Part shown: piece by piece, positions 39,243 to 48,081 of the stretch
How positions within the stretch are numbered: position 1 is the stretch's first letter
How the letters are laid out: every line of letters starts with the position of its first letter
NCBI RefSeq assembly: GCF_900105985.1
Contig: NZ_FNUB01000004.1
Coordinates: forward strand, 285,501 to 349,500
Reading direction: 5' to 3'
DNA length: 64,000 nucleotides
Source of the DNA: Tenacibaculum sp. MAR_2010_89
GTDB taxonomy: Bacteria; Bacteroidota; Bacteroidia; Flavobacteriales; Flavobacteriaceae
Program-made: the position numbers and the translations under genes
The notes under the pieces: model-generated
Told to the model about the DNA's origin: nothing
Databases searched by the model: none
What the model saw: the letters and a program-made list of their open reading frames with translations, nothing else

Positions 39243-42200
39243 ATGAATAAAATAATTATAAAAGCAAATCAAGAAAAAACAATTTTAGATTACGATGTCA
39301 AATTCTTTTCAGATTACCATCCAAGGTTTACTAATAAGTATGGAGAAAGAGAAAGAAAAACTATTTATTCTCAACAACCCTTGAAAGAAAGATTTATTAC
39401 AGCAAATAATAAAATAAACGAACGTTGTAATTATAATGGTAAAAAAGGAAAAGACGAGACTATTAATGGTATATATGCCCATCTTTCTTTAAATGAACTT
39501 GTATATGCTATCAATAAATCTTCTGCAAAAAATCACTATTTCATTTTTAAAAAGAAAGAAAAAGGAGAAATTATAAAAGGACATGGGCTTTGCATATCTA
39601 AATTACTTCTACAGGGAGGTATAAGTCCTATCAAGAATTCCATTGGTAATGGTTCTCCGTTTTTATTTTACGATATTGATGTAAAAAGTCAATTAGATAA
39701 AAAAGAGAATATTACTCTATACTCAGAAGATGGCAAACCAAATGCTTTGAACAAGAATGTTTTTGATTTTATGAAGTCTATATCACTTATAACAGCCCGT
39801 TCGTCAAGTGGTCTAGGAATTTGTGGAGTTCTATACTGTCCTTTCTTGGAAAATATTAATAATAATAATTTACATAAAGAAATAGGTATAACAGTTTATC
39901 GTTTTATAAATGAGAACTTAAACCCTCCAACTCAAATTGAATTTGATGAAGCACAAGCCCAATTTACACAAGGAAGGATGTTTCCTGTTCAACTTTCTAA
40001 TACTACTAATGCTGACTGGGATAGGGTTGAACTAAATAAGGAAGCTTTAGAATTTGATGTGGAACTTACACATAACGAAGAAAGTTTTAATAAGGAAACT
40101 ATTAAAAAAAATAGTTTAGCAAAGACATCTGAAAAAAAGGAAAGTAAAATATTAAATTTAAATAATAGTTTTAGCTCTGAATTTGACAATAAAAAAAATG
40201 TAAAATTATTTAATCAAAGAATTAAATGTTCATACTTATTAAATATTAGTGAGTATTATGAGTATGTATGTATTAATAATAGTGGGTTCGAAGTTTACCA
40301 AAAAGTAGGAAAAAATAATAAGTCGGTAAATGTTAATCCAGAAAGGAATTTCTTTACTTGTTTTACAGGTAGTTTAAATGGGTATACTCCATTCCATTTA
40401 TACGCACAACTTTTTTTTAAAGGTGACTTTAAAAAAACATATTTTTCATTGGAAAAACAACTAGAATACGAAAAAATAGTAGATGATAATTATTGGTTAG
40501 ACTATTTAGAACCTTTATCTGTGATATACAATTGGCAGGAGATTATAGAAATATTAAACTCTAGTTATAAGTACTCTGATATATATTTATCTGAAGATGG
40601 AGTAATAAAATCCAGAAGTAAAAGTCTTGTAGATATTTTAGGTATAGATGAAAGAGATATTACTAACTCACTTCATTTATTATTAAAAACTAGAGGTTTC
40701 GAATATCCTATATTTGATATTTTAAATGACAAAAATATTACTTCAGACTTAAAAATAAACAAGTATTTAAGTCCTGAATTGATAATAAATAATTGTATAG
40801 AATTCATAAATTATGTTTTCTCTCCTTGTGGTACAGGTAAGACAACTACTTTTTTAGGAAGTCAAGAAACTAATATTAATGGAATATCTAAAAATAACAG
40901 TGTACTATTCATAGTTCCTAGAAAACTTATGGTAGAGCAACAATCTAAAAGCTGCAAAAAAAGCCATAATATTATTTCTTCTACTGGAGATGAACAATTA
41001 GGTTTCGACATTAATACAGAATACATTTCTTCAATAGGAAATAATGTAAACAAACTTTTTGATAATAAAAACAAATTAAGGTCAGTTATAACCACATATG
41101 ACCAATTTGTAAATATTCCTAATTCAATAATAAATGAGTATGATTATGTAGTTTTGGATGAAGCTCACCTGTTAGCATCTGATGATTTTAGAGAAGCAAT
41201 ATCAGAAACTTATTTAAAATTAAAGGAGTCGCATAATAATAGAAATGTAAAGTATATTTTATTGTCAGCAACTCCTAGTATGGAGGTATTTACACTTAAA
41301 GAATATTTTAAAAATAATTTTAAAATATTAAATATTAAAAAAAACGAAGATTTAAAGCCTTGTGTTTTAATTAATGGAATAGATGGAATTTCTAAAGAGA
41401 AAAAAGGGCTTTTAATTTTTAAGCAAATTTTAAATGATATTTCAGAAAATCGAAAAGCAATTATTTTCTGTGAGAATAAAGAAAAAATAATTCACAAGAT
41501 AAATGCATTCAAAAGTTATTGTGACTCAATATGTCAATCAACACCTACTATTGGAATTATAAGTGCTGATTCTAAAGAAATGAATGCATATAAACAAATT
41601 GTTAATAATGAGTATTTAGAGCCTAAAGTAACTTTTACAACCTCTGTTCTAAATGTAGGAGTAAACATCACCAAAGGTACAGAAGGAGGAGCAAGTTTTT
41701 TCTTTGATTTTAGCTCAACTGCACACCATACTTCTGCATGCAGTTTATTACAACTAATGTTTAGGAATAGAAATAAAAAAACAAAAGTTCATTGTTATGC
41801 TGAAGTTTTTAAAGTCGATGATAGAAAATTAAAAACTAATTTAGTAGATAGGTTTAATAATTTTAAAAAAAATAAATTATATGAAAATGAAAGTATCAAA
41901 AAGAGATATAAGTTTAGTGAAGTGAAATTAAAGACTCAGAATCAAGTATCTGAAACCTATATAGCAACATCAGATTTAGAGAAAAACACTAAAATAGAAC
42001 AAAAATCTTTAGGTAGTTTTGTTAACTTAGCCGTTAAAAATGGGTGTTATATTGATTATACCTACAAAACGATAGAGCCTGAAAAAGGTATTAAAAGTGA
42101 TAATATTATAAATTCTTTGGTTTATAATATTCTAAAACAACTTTTGGAAATTAAAACAAATAATAGAATTAAATTAATTAATTTAAGTGAATTTAACAAT

Positions 42201-43286
42201 GAATTAATTACCCCAGAAATTTCTATTGCTAAATCGCCTAATAAACTAGAAGATGGACAAGAATTTTATGAATGCCAATATAATCCAAGTCTAAAAAGTA
42301 TAGAAGAAAAAATAACACGATGTTTCAATTTCTTGAAAATTAAATACGGAAGTAGAAATAAAGTTAAAAATGTTTTAAACTTTATTTTAAATGATAAAAA
42401 AAATAAAAAGAGATTGGATAGAAAATTGATAAATTATATTGATACTCTAAAAATAATTGAAAAAGAATCTATTATTAGTAAAATATTATTATCAGAAATA
42501 GAGAGGTTAGAAGATTTTTCAAAGAAAAAAATGGAATATATTTTAGAGACTAAAATTCCTAGTAAAATTTTATCCATTCTTGATGATGAAATTACAAATA
42601 CCAATCTAGAAAATATTCATCTAGATTTAGTTAAAAACAAAAACTTTAGAGAATCTTTCGAAGAGTATATAATAGGAGAAACAAATAAAACTTTTAAAGC
42701 CTTATTTCTAACTAAAGAAGAGCAAAAGAAGTTCACTTTGACAGAAAAAATGATTCTAAACATAGAAAAAGAAAAAAACATTACTGAAGAAGACTTTAGA
42801 GATATTCTCATTAAACTGAACCTTAATAATAGTATTATAGAAGAAAATATATTTGATGCTTTATCTCATAAATTATCTTTAAATTATACAGGTGTTACAT
42901 TAGATAAATTCAAGGCAGAATTTAATACTTCTTTAAAAGATTATTTCAATGATGAACTCCATGAAAATGAACTATTATTATCTGAATTTATTGATGTATA
43001 CAGGGATAAGTTAATAGAGTTCAAAAGTCAAACAGAAAACAAGCGTTCTAATTTTGCTTATGCAATAATAGATAATAAAACTAAAGAAGTATTTCTTGCA
43101 AAAAGTTTAAAATTATTACATTCTAAATTACTTGAAAAAGGGATTTTAGATAAAATGCTGAGCCTTGAAAGTTATGATTATACCAAGATTAATAATTTTA
43201 AGAAAAAAGAAAAAACTAATCAGTGTATGAATTTTACAGTTTATAGAAAAATTCCGCTGAATGAAATTAATGAATTGGTTTTATAA
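39243..43286 (+). CDS. large primase/helicase-like replication protein of element A
   Basis: In this 1347-residue protein, residues about 100-280 resemble the BT4734/VirE N-terminal primase-like domain of Bacteroidota mobile elements (LFYDIDVK, ARSSSGLGICGVLYC, QGRMFPV). Residues 520-850 form a superfamily 2 helicase: Walker A GTGKTT (530-535), DEAH (639-642), SATPS, and a motif VI-like QLMFRNRN. The C-terminal 450 residues are helical and unassigned. The layout recalls viral origin-binding helicases. It likely initiates replication of the excised circle. The last 317 bases lie within the T-end repeat. Confidence 0.65.
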   Translation: MNKIIIKANQEKTILDYDVKFFSDYHPRFTNKYGERERKTIYSQQPLKERFITANNKINERCNYNGKKGKDETINGIYAHLSLNELVYAINKSSAKNHYFIFKKKEKGEIIKGHGLCISKLLLQGGISPIKNSIGNGSPFLFYDIDVKSQLDKKENITLYSEDGKPNALNKNVFDFMKSISLITARSSSGLGICGVLYCPFLENINNNNLHKEIGITVYRFINENLNPPTQIEFDEAQAQFTQGRMFPVQLSNTTNADWDRVELNKEALEFDVELTHNEESFNKETIKKNSLAKTSEKKESKILNLNNSFSSEFDNKKNVKLFNQRIKCSYLLNISEYYEYVCINNSGFEVYQKVGKNNKSVNVNPERNFFTCFTGSLNGYTPFHLYAQLFFKGDFKKTYFSLEKQLEYEKIVDDNYWLDYLEPLSVIYNWQEIIEILNSSYKYSDIYLSEDGVIKSRSKSLVDILGIDERDITNSLHLLLKTRGFEYPIFDILNDKNITSDLKINKYLSPELIINNCIEFINYVFSPCGTGKTTTFLGSQETNINGISKNNSVLFIVPRKLMVEQQSKSCKKSHNIISSTGDEQLGFDINTEYISSIGNNVNKLFDNKNKLRSVITTYDQFVNIPNSIINEYDYVVLDEAHLLASDDFREAISETYLKLKESHNNRNVKYILLSATPSMEVFTLKEYFKNNFKILNIKKNEDLKPCVLINGIDGISKEKKGLLIFKQILNDISENRKAIIFCENKEKIIHKINAFKSYCDSICQSTPTIGIISADSKEMNAYKQIVNNEYLEPKVTFTTSVLNVGVNITKGTEGGASFFFDFSSTAHHTSACSLLQLMFRNRNKKTKVHCYAEVFKVDDRKLKTNLVDRFNNFKKNKLYENESIKKRYKFSEVKLKTQNQVSETYIATSDLEKNTKIEQKSLGSFVNLAVKNGCYIDYTYKTIEPEKGIKSDNIINSLVYNILKQLLEIKTNNRIKLINLSEFNNELITPEISIAKSPNKLEDGQEFYECQYNPSLKSIEEKITRCFNFLKIKYGSRNKVKNVLNFILNDKKNKKRLDRKLINYIDTLKIIEKESIISKILLSEIERLEDFSKKKMEYILETKIPSKILSILDDEITNTNLENIHLDLVKNKNFRESFEEYIIGETNKTFKALFLTKEEQKKFTLTEKMILNIEKEKNITEEDFRDILIKLNLNNSIIEENIFDALSHKLSLNYTGVTLDKFKAEFNTSLKDYFNDELHENELLLSEFIDVYRDKLIEFKSQTENKRSNFAYAIIDNKTKEVFLAKSLKLLHSKLLEKGILDKMLSLESYDYTKINNFKKKEKTNQCMNFTVYRKIPLNEINELVL

Positions 43287-43353
43287 TGTTATTTGGAAAG
43301 AAGAAAATTAGCTTAATCCTAAATTTTAAACTTTTATAAAATGTTTAATCTAT

Positions 43354-43420
43354 TTTTTACAAATTATGGTTTGATAAATATTTTTAAGTATTTAAACCTA
43401 AACCTCAGACCATAATTTGT
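43354..43420. repeat. dyad R3, right copy
   Basis: Mirror of 30137-30203. Confidence 0.75.
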
Positions 43421-43539
43421 TCTATATTTTTTATTACTAAAACATAGTTTAACAGGTATTGATACTAATAGATTATATATTGTCGTTTTAATGTCATTTC
43501 TACTTTTTAAAAAGAAAATAAATGAATTAATTGTTATCA

Positions 43540-43606
43540 TACTTTTACAAATTATGGCTTAATAAAATTATTTAAGTATTTAAACGAACCTCAGGCTATA
43601 ATTTGT
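43540..43606. repeat. dyad R2, right copy
   Basis: Mirror of 29951-30017. Confidence 0.75.
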
Positions 43607-43815
43607 TAAACAACTTTCCTTACTGAATAAATATAATTAACAACAAAATCATTATACTTAATTCTAGTAAAATTCTATTCTATCTTTTTTTCCTAAGATT
43701 AAAACTACGGTTTTCAAATTATATTGATTAAACATACAATTTAATTAAGCTTGATAAAGCTATTACGAATGTGCTTCTATACCGCTCAAAATAATTATTA
43801 GAATTAGTTTTAGAA

Positions 43816-43884
43816 TACTTTTACAAATAATAGTCTGACAAATATATTTAAGTATTTAAATCAAATCATCAGACCATAATTTGT
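43816..43884. repeat. dyad R1, right copy
   Basis: Mirror of 29673-29741. Confidence 0.75.
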
Positions 43885-44018
43885 ATTTCATACTTCTCAA
43901 TGTCTCCTTCTAAGTAAAATTTAAATTTTATCTATATTTGAAGAAAAGTTTTCTAAAGGAAAATGAAGTTCTGAGACGTTTTTTATCAAAAAATTATACT
44001 ATGGAGCACCACTAAAAT

Positions 44019-44052
44019 AAAAAACCTCGCAAAATCAATGACTTACGAGGTT
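44019..44052 (-). terminator. element-borne terminator at the T-end, right copy
   Basis: Mirror of 29505-29538, reading leftward from the core. If element A sat directly against the tmRNA gene it would terminate the tmRNA transcript. Confidence 0.8.
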
Positions 44053-44054
44053 AT

Positions 44055-44065
44055 TTGTGGAGACG
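44055..44065 (+). other. att core J3 (junction of elements A and B)
   Basis: TTGTGGAGACG in direct orientation; left flank is the T-end of A, right flank the C-end of B (AAAGGACTCG). Confidence 0.85.
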
Positions 44066-44166
44066 AAAGGACTCGTAACTTCATCTACTCACTCAACACT
44101 ATAAGATATTGAATATCAATTATTTGAGTGTCAATATCTAAGTTTCAAACAACACCTCAAATTCGT

Positions 44167-44187
44167 GTTAGGTGCATATATTCCAAC
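44167..44187 (+). repeat. candidate integrase arm-type site, C-end copy 1
   Basis: GTTAGGTGCA then T, then ATATTCCAAC; the same motif (one base different) is at 55033-55053 and mirrored at 53398-53418. Confidence 0.55.
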
Positions 44188-44264
44188 CAAATCGAGTTTT
44201 GAGTACTGATTTACTACAAATTTAACGCAACTGCATTGATGGTCCTAATTGAGGTATTATTTAC

Positions 44265-44282
44265 TGTGCCGATAACAATTGA
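44265..44282 (+). repeat. 18-bp GATAACAATT repeat, first copy in B
   Basis: TGTGCCGATAACAATTGA. Two relatives at 44487 and 44538 form an inverted pair. Confidence 0.6.
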
Positions 44283-44412
44283 GAATGATCTTATACATGT
44301 AAGATTTTTACATCTTTTAGTTGGTGGTGTATTATCTAAGTAGATATTATTAGTTCCCCCGCGGATTCACTTATTCGTGTATCACGGTTATACCATTATA
44401 TAAATTAAATGA

Positions 44413-44464
44413 ACCATAATATGGTACAACTGTAGACCTATTCAATTTTAGACCATTCAATGGT
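44413..44464. repeat. pair of 13-bp palindromes, left copy
   Basis: ACCATAATATGGT (44413-44425) and ACCATTCAATGGT (44452-44464) are near-perfect palindromes 39 bp apart, suggesting dimer-binding operators. Confidence 0.55.
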
Positions 44465-44486
44465 GTAGTTTAAAAATGATATTATT

Positions 44487-44555
44487 TGTGCAGATAACAT
44501 TTATGGACAGGATCTCACCTGCAGTGATCTGATCTCTTCAATTGTTATCCGCACA
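44487..44555. repeat. 69-bp dyad of element B, left copy
   Basis: TGTGCAGATAACA at one end and TGTTATCCGCACA at the other give an imperfect palindrome of 69 bp, close to the size of the 67-69 bp dyads of element A. The right arm contains GCGGATAACAATT on the minus strand, identical to half of the lac operator, probably by chance. Likely protein-binding site. Confidence 0.6.
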
Positions 44556-44610
44556 GAAACATCAGAATTGACTCTGGTAATGTGGTTCATCTATATATAT
44601 TGTTCCCCCC

Positions 44611-44640
44611 GGGATGGGGTTCCTTCAGGTCCCACATCCC
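44611..44640. repeat. GC-rich hairpin, left copy
   Basis: GGGATGGGG pairs with CCCACATCCC around a TCCTTCAGG apex, a very stable stem in AT-rich surroundings and preceded by six C residues. Mirror copy at 52945-52974. Its form suits a single-strand origin or transcript structure. Confidence 0.6.
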
Positions 44641-44728
44641 CCCTTAAATGGTGGTAAAACGATGATATTATAATGGGGGTCAATACCCTCTAAAAAATAT
44701 TATGAAAAAATGAGTGAGATATTGGGAA

Positions 44729-45136
44729 TTAATTTTCAATATCATCTAAAAAGTATTCAAAACTCTCACAAAATGATTCTTCCTCTTGCTCTTCATTTTG
44801 TATGGATATTTCCAGAATAATGTTTTCTTCTTTTAAACAGAATGAACAATCATGGAAATCACTTAGAAGATGATCATTCATACACACAAACTGAAAAAAA
44901 TCTAAATGAATCCATTCCTTTAAATCTTTCGCTAATTCTAACTCAAGTAAATTTCCTTGTGGTATATTTTCATATCGGTTTTCTGTAGAATTATAAGTAT
45001 ACACCTCTCCAATACTTTTGTTGTTTAGTTCAATATTTACCAAAGGACCGCCTTGCCTTTTGTTATCAGAGGTAAAAGATAGGACTTCACGATTTTTTAA
45101 GAGATTAAATATTTTTATTTTTAATGTATCTTCCAT
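44729..45136 (-). CDS. hypothetical acidic protein of element B
   Basis: This 135-residue protein has a Cys-containing centre (NDHLLSDFHDCSFCLKEE) and a strongly acidic C-terminus (EEQEEESFCESFEYFLDD), not recognised. It is encoded just downstream of hsdR on the same strand and its stop codon abuts the inverted repeat. An acidic DNA-mimic anti-restriction role is conceivable but unproven. Confidence 0.55.
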   Translation of the reverse strand: MEDTLKIKIFNLLKNREVLSFTSDNKRQGGPLVNIELNNKSIGEVYTYNSTENRYENIPQGNLLELELAKDLKEWIHLDFFQFVCMNDHLLSDFHDCSFCLKEENIILEISIQNEEQEEESFCESFEYFLDDIEN

Positions 45137-45234
45137 TTAAGTTTTTTTTTGAAAATGTGACAACGTTTTATGTATGGAACGTATCACTAAAGATATGTAC
45201 TACACAACTTGTTCTTTATTCTTTCTAATATTAC

Positions 45235-48081
45235 CTAAACCCCAACTCCAGTATTGTAAGTCTCAACAAAGTCAACAATTCGATTTTTTAATCTCTTTGA
45301 AGTAGAAGATCTTTCCTTTAATGAAGGTCTTTTATGTAACATGTCAATCAAATCATCTCGCAGTGGTTCTTTTTCAGTAAACATGTAATCTCCGATTACC
45401 TTCTCAAGTTTGTCTTTATCTAAGTTCTCTTCTTCAACTAACTTGTTAATATATTTTACTCGTTCCTTGTTCCAGAATTTCTCAAATTCTTCAGGAATGT
45501 TGTCACTGTCTTCAATATTTGGAAGGTTGTCATCAATAAAACGTTCGATGAGTTCTCGTTTACTTCTCAGATCTGATTGACCTGTAATGATTTCAATAAT
45601 TTTCTTTTTCTGCGTCTCTTGTTCCTCAATTGGACTGTTTTTGAGGGTAGAAAGGAGATTAAGGATGTAGGAGACATTGATTTCATCTCTATGGATAAGT
45701 TCTAACTCAAAGTCAATATCATTAATAATGGATACCTTTTCTTTAGAATCACCTTTATGTCTATCATAAAGGTCCAAGTACTTACTCTTGTAGTCTTCAA
45801 ACTCTTGACCCTCCATTTCAGTTTCTTCCATTTCAAACTGAGTAAAGGTGTTAAGAACGTTTTTCACCCGCATTAGATCTCTGAAGAGTTTAATAAACTC
45901 GAATTGATCATCCTCACTAATTAAGTCGTTGACACTGTCAACGCTGGGGGTGAGTTTTGTTAGGTTGTTATACGCATCATTAAATCTTTCTAAATAAACC
46001 TCGTAAGGTTCCATAACAATGAGATCCTTATTGTCTAAATTAGAGAACAATCGAATTGCGTCATCAGTCTGTTTCTTTAGATTTCTGAAGGAAACTATAT
46101 TTCCTTGAGATTTCAACTCCCCAAAAATCCTGTTGGTTCTCGAGTACGCCTGAATAAGACCGTGAAATTTCAAGTTTTTATCAACGTAAAGGGTGTTTAA
46201 TAACTTACTGTCAAATCCAGTAAGGAACATGTTAACTACCAATAGAACATCAATCTGTTTCTCCTTTACTTTCCTTGCAATGTCATTGTAATAATTGTAG
46301 TAGGATTGACTATCCTTAGTAGTGTAATTAGTCCCAAAAGTTTTGTTGTAATCCCCAATAAAGTCCTCTAAGTAATCTCTCGAGTGTTGAGTTACATATT
46401 CAGATTCAGGTTCTGCTGCAGTAGAAAACTCTTCTCCAAAATTCCCAAGGGTGTCTTTGTCCTCTTCGTTGGATTGGTAGGAGAAAATAGTTGCAATTTT
46501 TAATTTCTTGTCATTATCTAAGTCTTTTTGTTTCTCCCTGAAGATCTTATAATATTCTACCAATACCGATACGCTGGAAACACAAAATATAGAGGTGAAT
46601 TTTCTATTATGGGTTTTACGGTCATGGTTGTTAATGATATAATCAACTACACCCTCTAATCGTGCGGGAGAATTCATTACCTCTGTCTCATCAATATCTT
46701 CAACATTGATATCTACAATACTTTCCTTTTTCTTAAAGGTACTTATGTACTCTACAGAGAACTTTAAGACATTATCGTCTCTAATTGCATCAGTAATAAC
46801 ATACTTGTGTAGACACTTATCAAACAACATGGTGGTTGTTCGTTTTCCAAATTCATTTGACCCTGCATTTTCTTCAAAGATCGGTGTTCCTGTAAATCCG
46901 AACATCTGAGAACTTGGAAAGAATTTTCTGATCTCCTCATGGGTCTTTCCAAACTGACTACGGTGACACTCATCAAAAATAAACACCACTTTTTTATCTG
47001 CAAGACCTTCAACTCTTGATTGATACCTATTTTTGGTGATCGCAGTGTTTAGTTTCTGAATTGTGGTTATAATAAGTTTGGTATCTCCCGCCAATTGATT
47101 CGCAAGAGTGTTTGTGTTGTTTGTTCCGTCTATACTTCCCTTAGAGAAAGAATTAAACTCTTTAGTTGTTTGATAATCCAAGTCCTTTCTATCTACTACA
47201 AACACTACTTTATGGACATTAGGTAGTTGCGTAAGAATCTGTGCGGTCTTAAATGAGGTTAGTGTTTTACCACTTCCTGTAGTGTGCCAGATGTATCCAA
47301 ATTTATCAGTCGATTTAACACGTTCTACGATGTTTTCTGTTGCGTAGTATTGATATGGTCGCAACACCATCAATACTCTATGAGTTTCGTTTAAAACGAT
47401 GTATTTGGTAATCATTTTGGAAAGGTGACAAGGTTCCAAAAAGATGTCTGTGAATTTTGATAGTTGGGTGATGAGTTTGTTGTTTTCATCACTCCAATAG
47501 AAGGTCTGTTTAAATGACCTTTCTTTGATCGGATTGTTTGCGAAGTACTTTGTGTTTACTCCATTGGAAATCACAAAGAGTTGAATGAATTGAAAGAGTC
47601 CGTGACCAGAACCATAGGAATGTCTCTCGTAACGGTTGGTTTGATTAAACGCCTCTTTGAGTTCTAACCCTCTACGTTTGAGTTCTATTTGAACAAGGGG
47701 TAAACCATTAACTAAAATAGTTACATCATAACGGTTCTCGTATTGTCCTTTTATGGTGATTTGATTGGTTACCTGAAACTCATTCTGACACCAAAATTGT
47801 TGATTGATCAGTTCAATGGTCTTAGTCTCATTCTTATCGTTGATGTAAGGAACACGATCTCTTAAAGTCTTAGACCTTTCAAAGATATTTCCTTTACTGA
47901 TGTAGTTTAGAATCTGTTTGAACTCGTTATCATTGAACTTAGTTTTATTATGTTTCTCCAATTGAGATTTTAAATTCAACACCAAATCCCCCTCGTCTTT
48001 AATTGAGACAGGAGAATACCCTAAACCTACTAATTGGTCTACTAAGTTATTTTCTAATATGAGTTCAGGTTGTTTAGTCAT
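45235..48081 (-). CDS. hsdR: type I restriction enzyme subunit R (element B)
   Basis: The 948-residue EcoR124-like subunit has nuclease residues D119, E133 and K135 (VQIELKRRG), Walker A TGSGKT (268-273), DECH box (VFIFDECHRSQFG) and motif III FTGTP. Its start codon abuts the hsdS stop directly. It differs clearly in sequence and length from the subunit in element A, so the two systems were acquired independently. Confidence 0.93.
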   Translation of the reverse strand: MTKQPELILENNLVDQLVGLGYSPVSIKDEGDLVLNLKSQLEKHNKTKFNDNEFKQILNYISKGNIFERSKTLRDRVPYINDKNETKTIELINQQFWCQNEFQVTNQITIKGQYENRYDVTILVNGLPLVQIELKRRGLELKEAFNQTNRYERHSYGSGHGLFQFIQLFVISNGVNTKYFANNPIKERSFKQTFYWSDENNKLITQLSKFTDIFLEPCHLSKMITKYIVLNETHRVLMVLRPYQYYATENIVERVKSTDKFGYIWHTTGSGKTLTSFKTAQILTQLPNVHKVVFVVDRKDLDYQTTKEFNSFSKGSIDGTNNTNTLANQLAGDTKLIITTIQKLNTAITKNRYQSRVEGLADKKVVFIFDECHRSQFGKTHEEIRKFFPSSQMFGFTGTPIFEENAGSNEFGKRTTTMLFDKCLHKYVITDAIRDDNVLKFSVEYISTFKKKESIVDINVEDIDETEVMNSPARLEGVVDYIINNHDRKTHNRKFTSIFCVSSVSVLVEYYKIFREKQKDLDNDKKLKIATIFSYQSNEEDKDTLGNFGEEFSTAAEPESEYVTQHSRDYLEDFIGDYNKTFGTNYTTKDSQSYYNYYNDIARKVKEKQIDVLLVVNMFLTGFDSKLLNTLYVDKNLKFHGLIQAYSRTNRIFGELKSQGNIVSFRNLKKQTDDAIRLFSNLDNKDLIVMEPYEVYLERFNDAYNNLTKLTPSVDSVNDLISEDDQFEFIKLFRDLMRVKNVLNTFTQFEMEETEMEGQEFEDYKSKYLDLYDRHKGDSKEKVSIINDIDFELELIHRDEINVSYILNLLSTLKNSPIEEQETQKKKIIEIITGQSDLRSKRELIERFIDDNLPNIEDSDNIPEEFEKFWNKERVKYINKLVEEENLDKDKLEKVIGDYMFTEKEPLRDDLIDMLHKRPSLKERSSTSKRLKNRIVDFVETYNTGVGV

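Larger units (their letters stand above)
21762..44065. mobile_element. integrative element A (ssrA-integrated, with internal inverted attP)
   Basis: Bounded by direct copies of the 11-bp core at 21762 and 44055, with an inverted core at 29492. The left half is flanked by 175-bp inverted repeats (21762-21936 / 29328-29502) and the right half by 1096-bp inverted repeats (29492-30587 / 42970-44065). Unique arms are 21937-29327 (integrase, two unknown genes, DUF262 pair) and 30588-42969 (type I R-M, regulators, secreted protein, primase/helicase). The sequence around the internal core equals the attP predicted for the circular form. Boundaries are read directly; mobility is inferred. Confidence 0.85.
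42970..44065 (-). repeat. element A T-end inverted repeat, right copy (1096 bp)
   Basis: Reverse complement of 29492-30587. It begins inside the primase/helicase gene and ends at the att core shared with element B. Confidence 0.9.
44055..44727 (+). repeat. element B C-end inverted repeat, left copy (673 bp)
   Basis: Reverse complement of 52858-53530; coordinates sum to 97585 throughout. It has no gene but is dense in short repeats and dyads, and ends with the first codons (MSEILG) of the gene at 52372-52875. Its inner edge is one base from the stop codon of the gene at 44729. Confidence 0.9.

Noticed and set aside
44538..44555. True lac operator
   Set aside because: Only a half site matches and no LacI-type gene is in the window; other units of the repeat diverge.
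44200..44700. Transposon or IS element in the B repeat
   Set aside because: No transposase or target duplication; the inverted arrangement is explained by the att-centred architecture.
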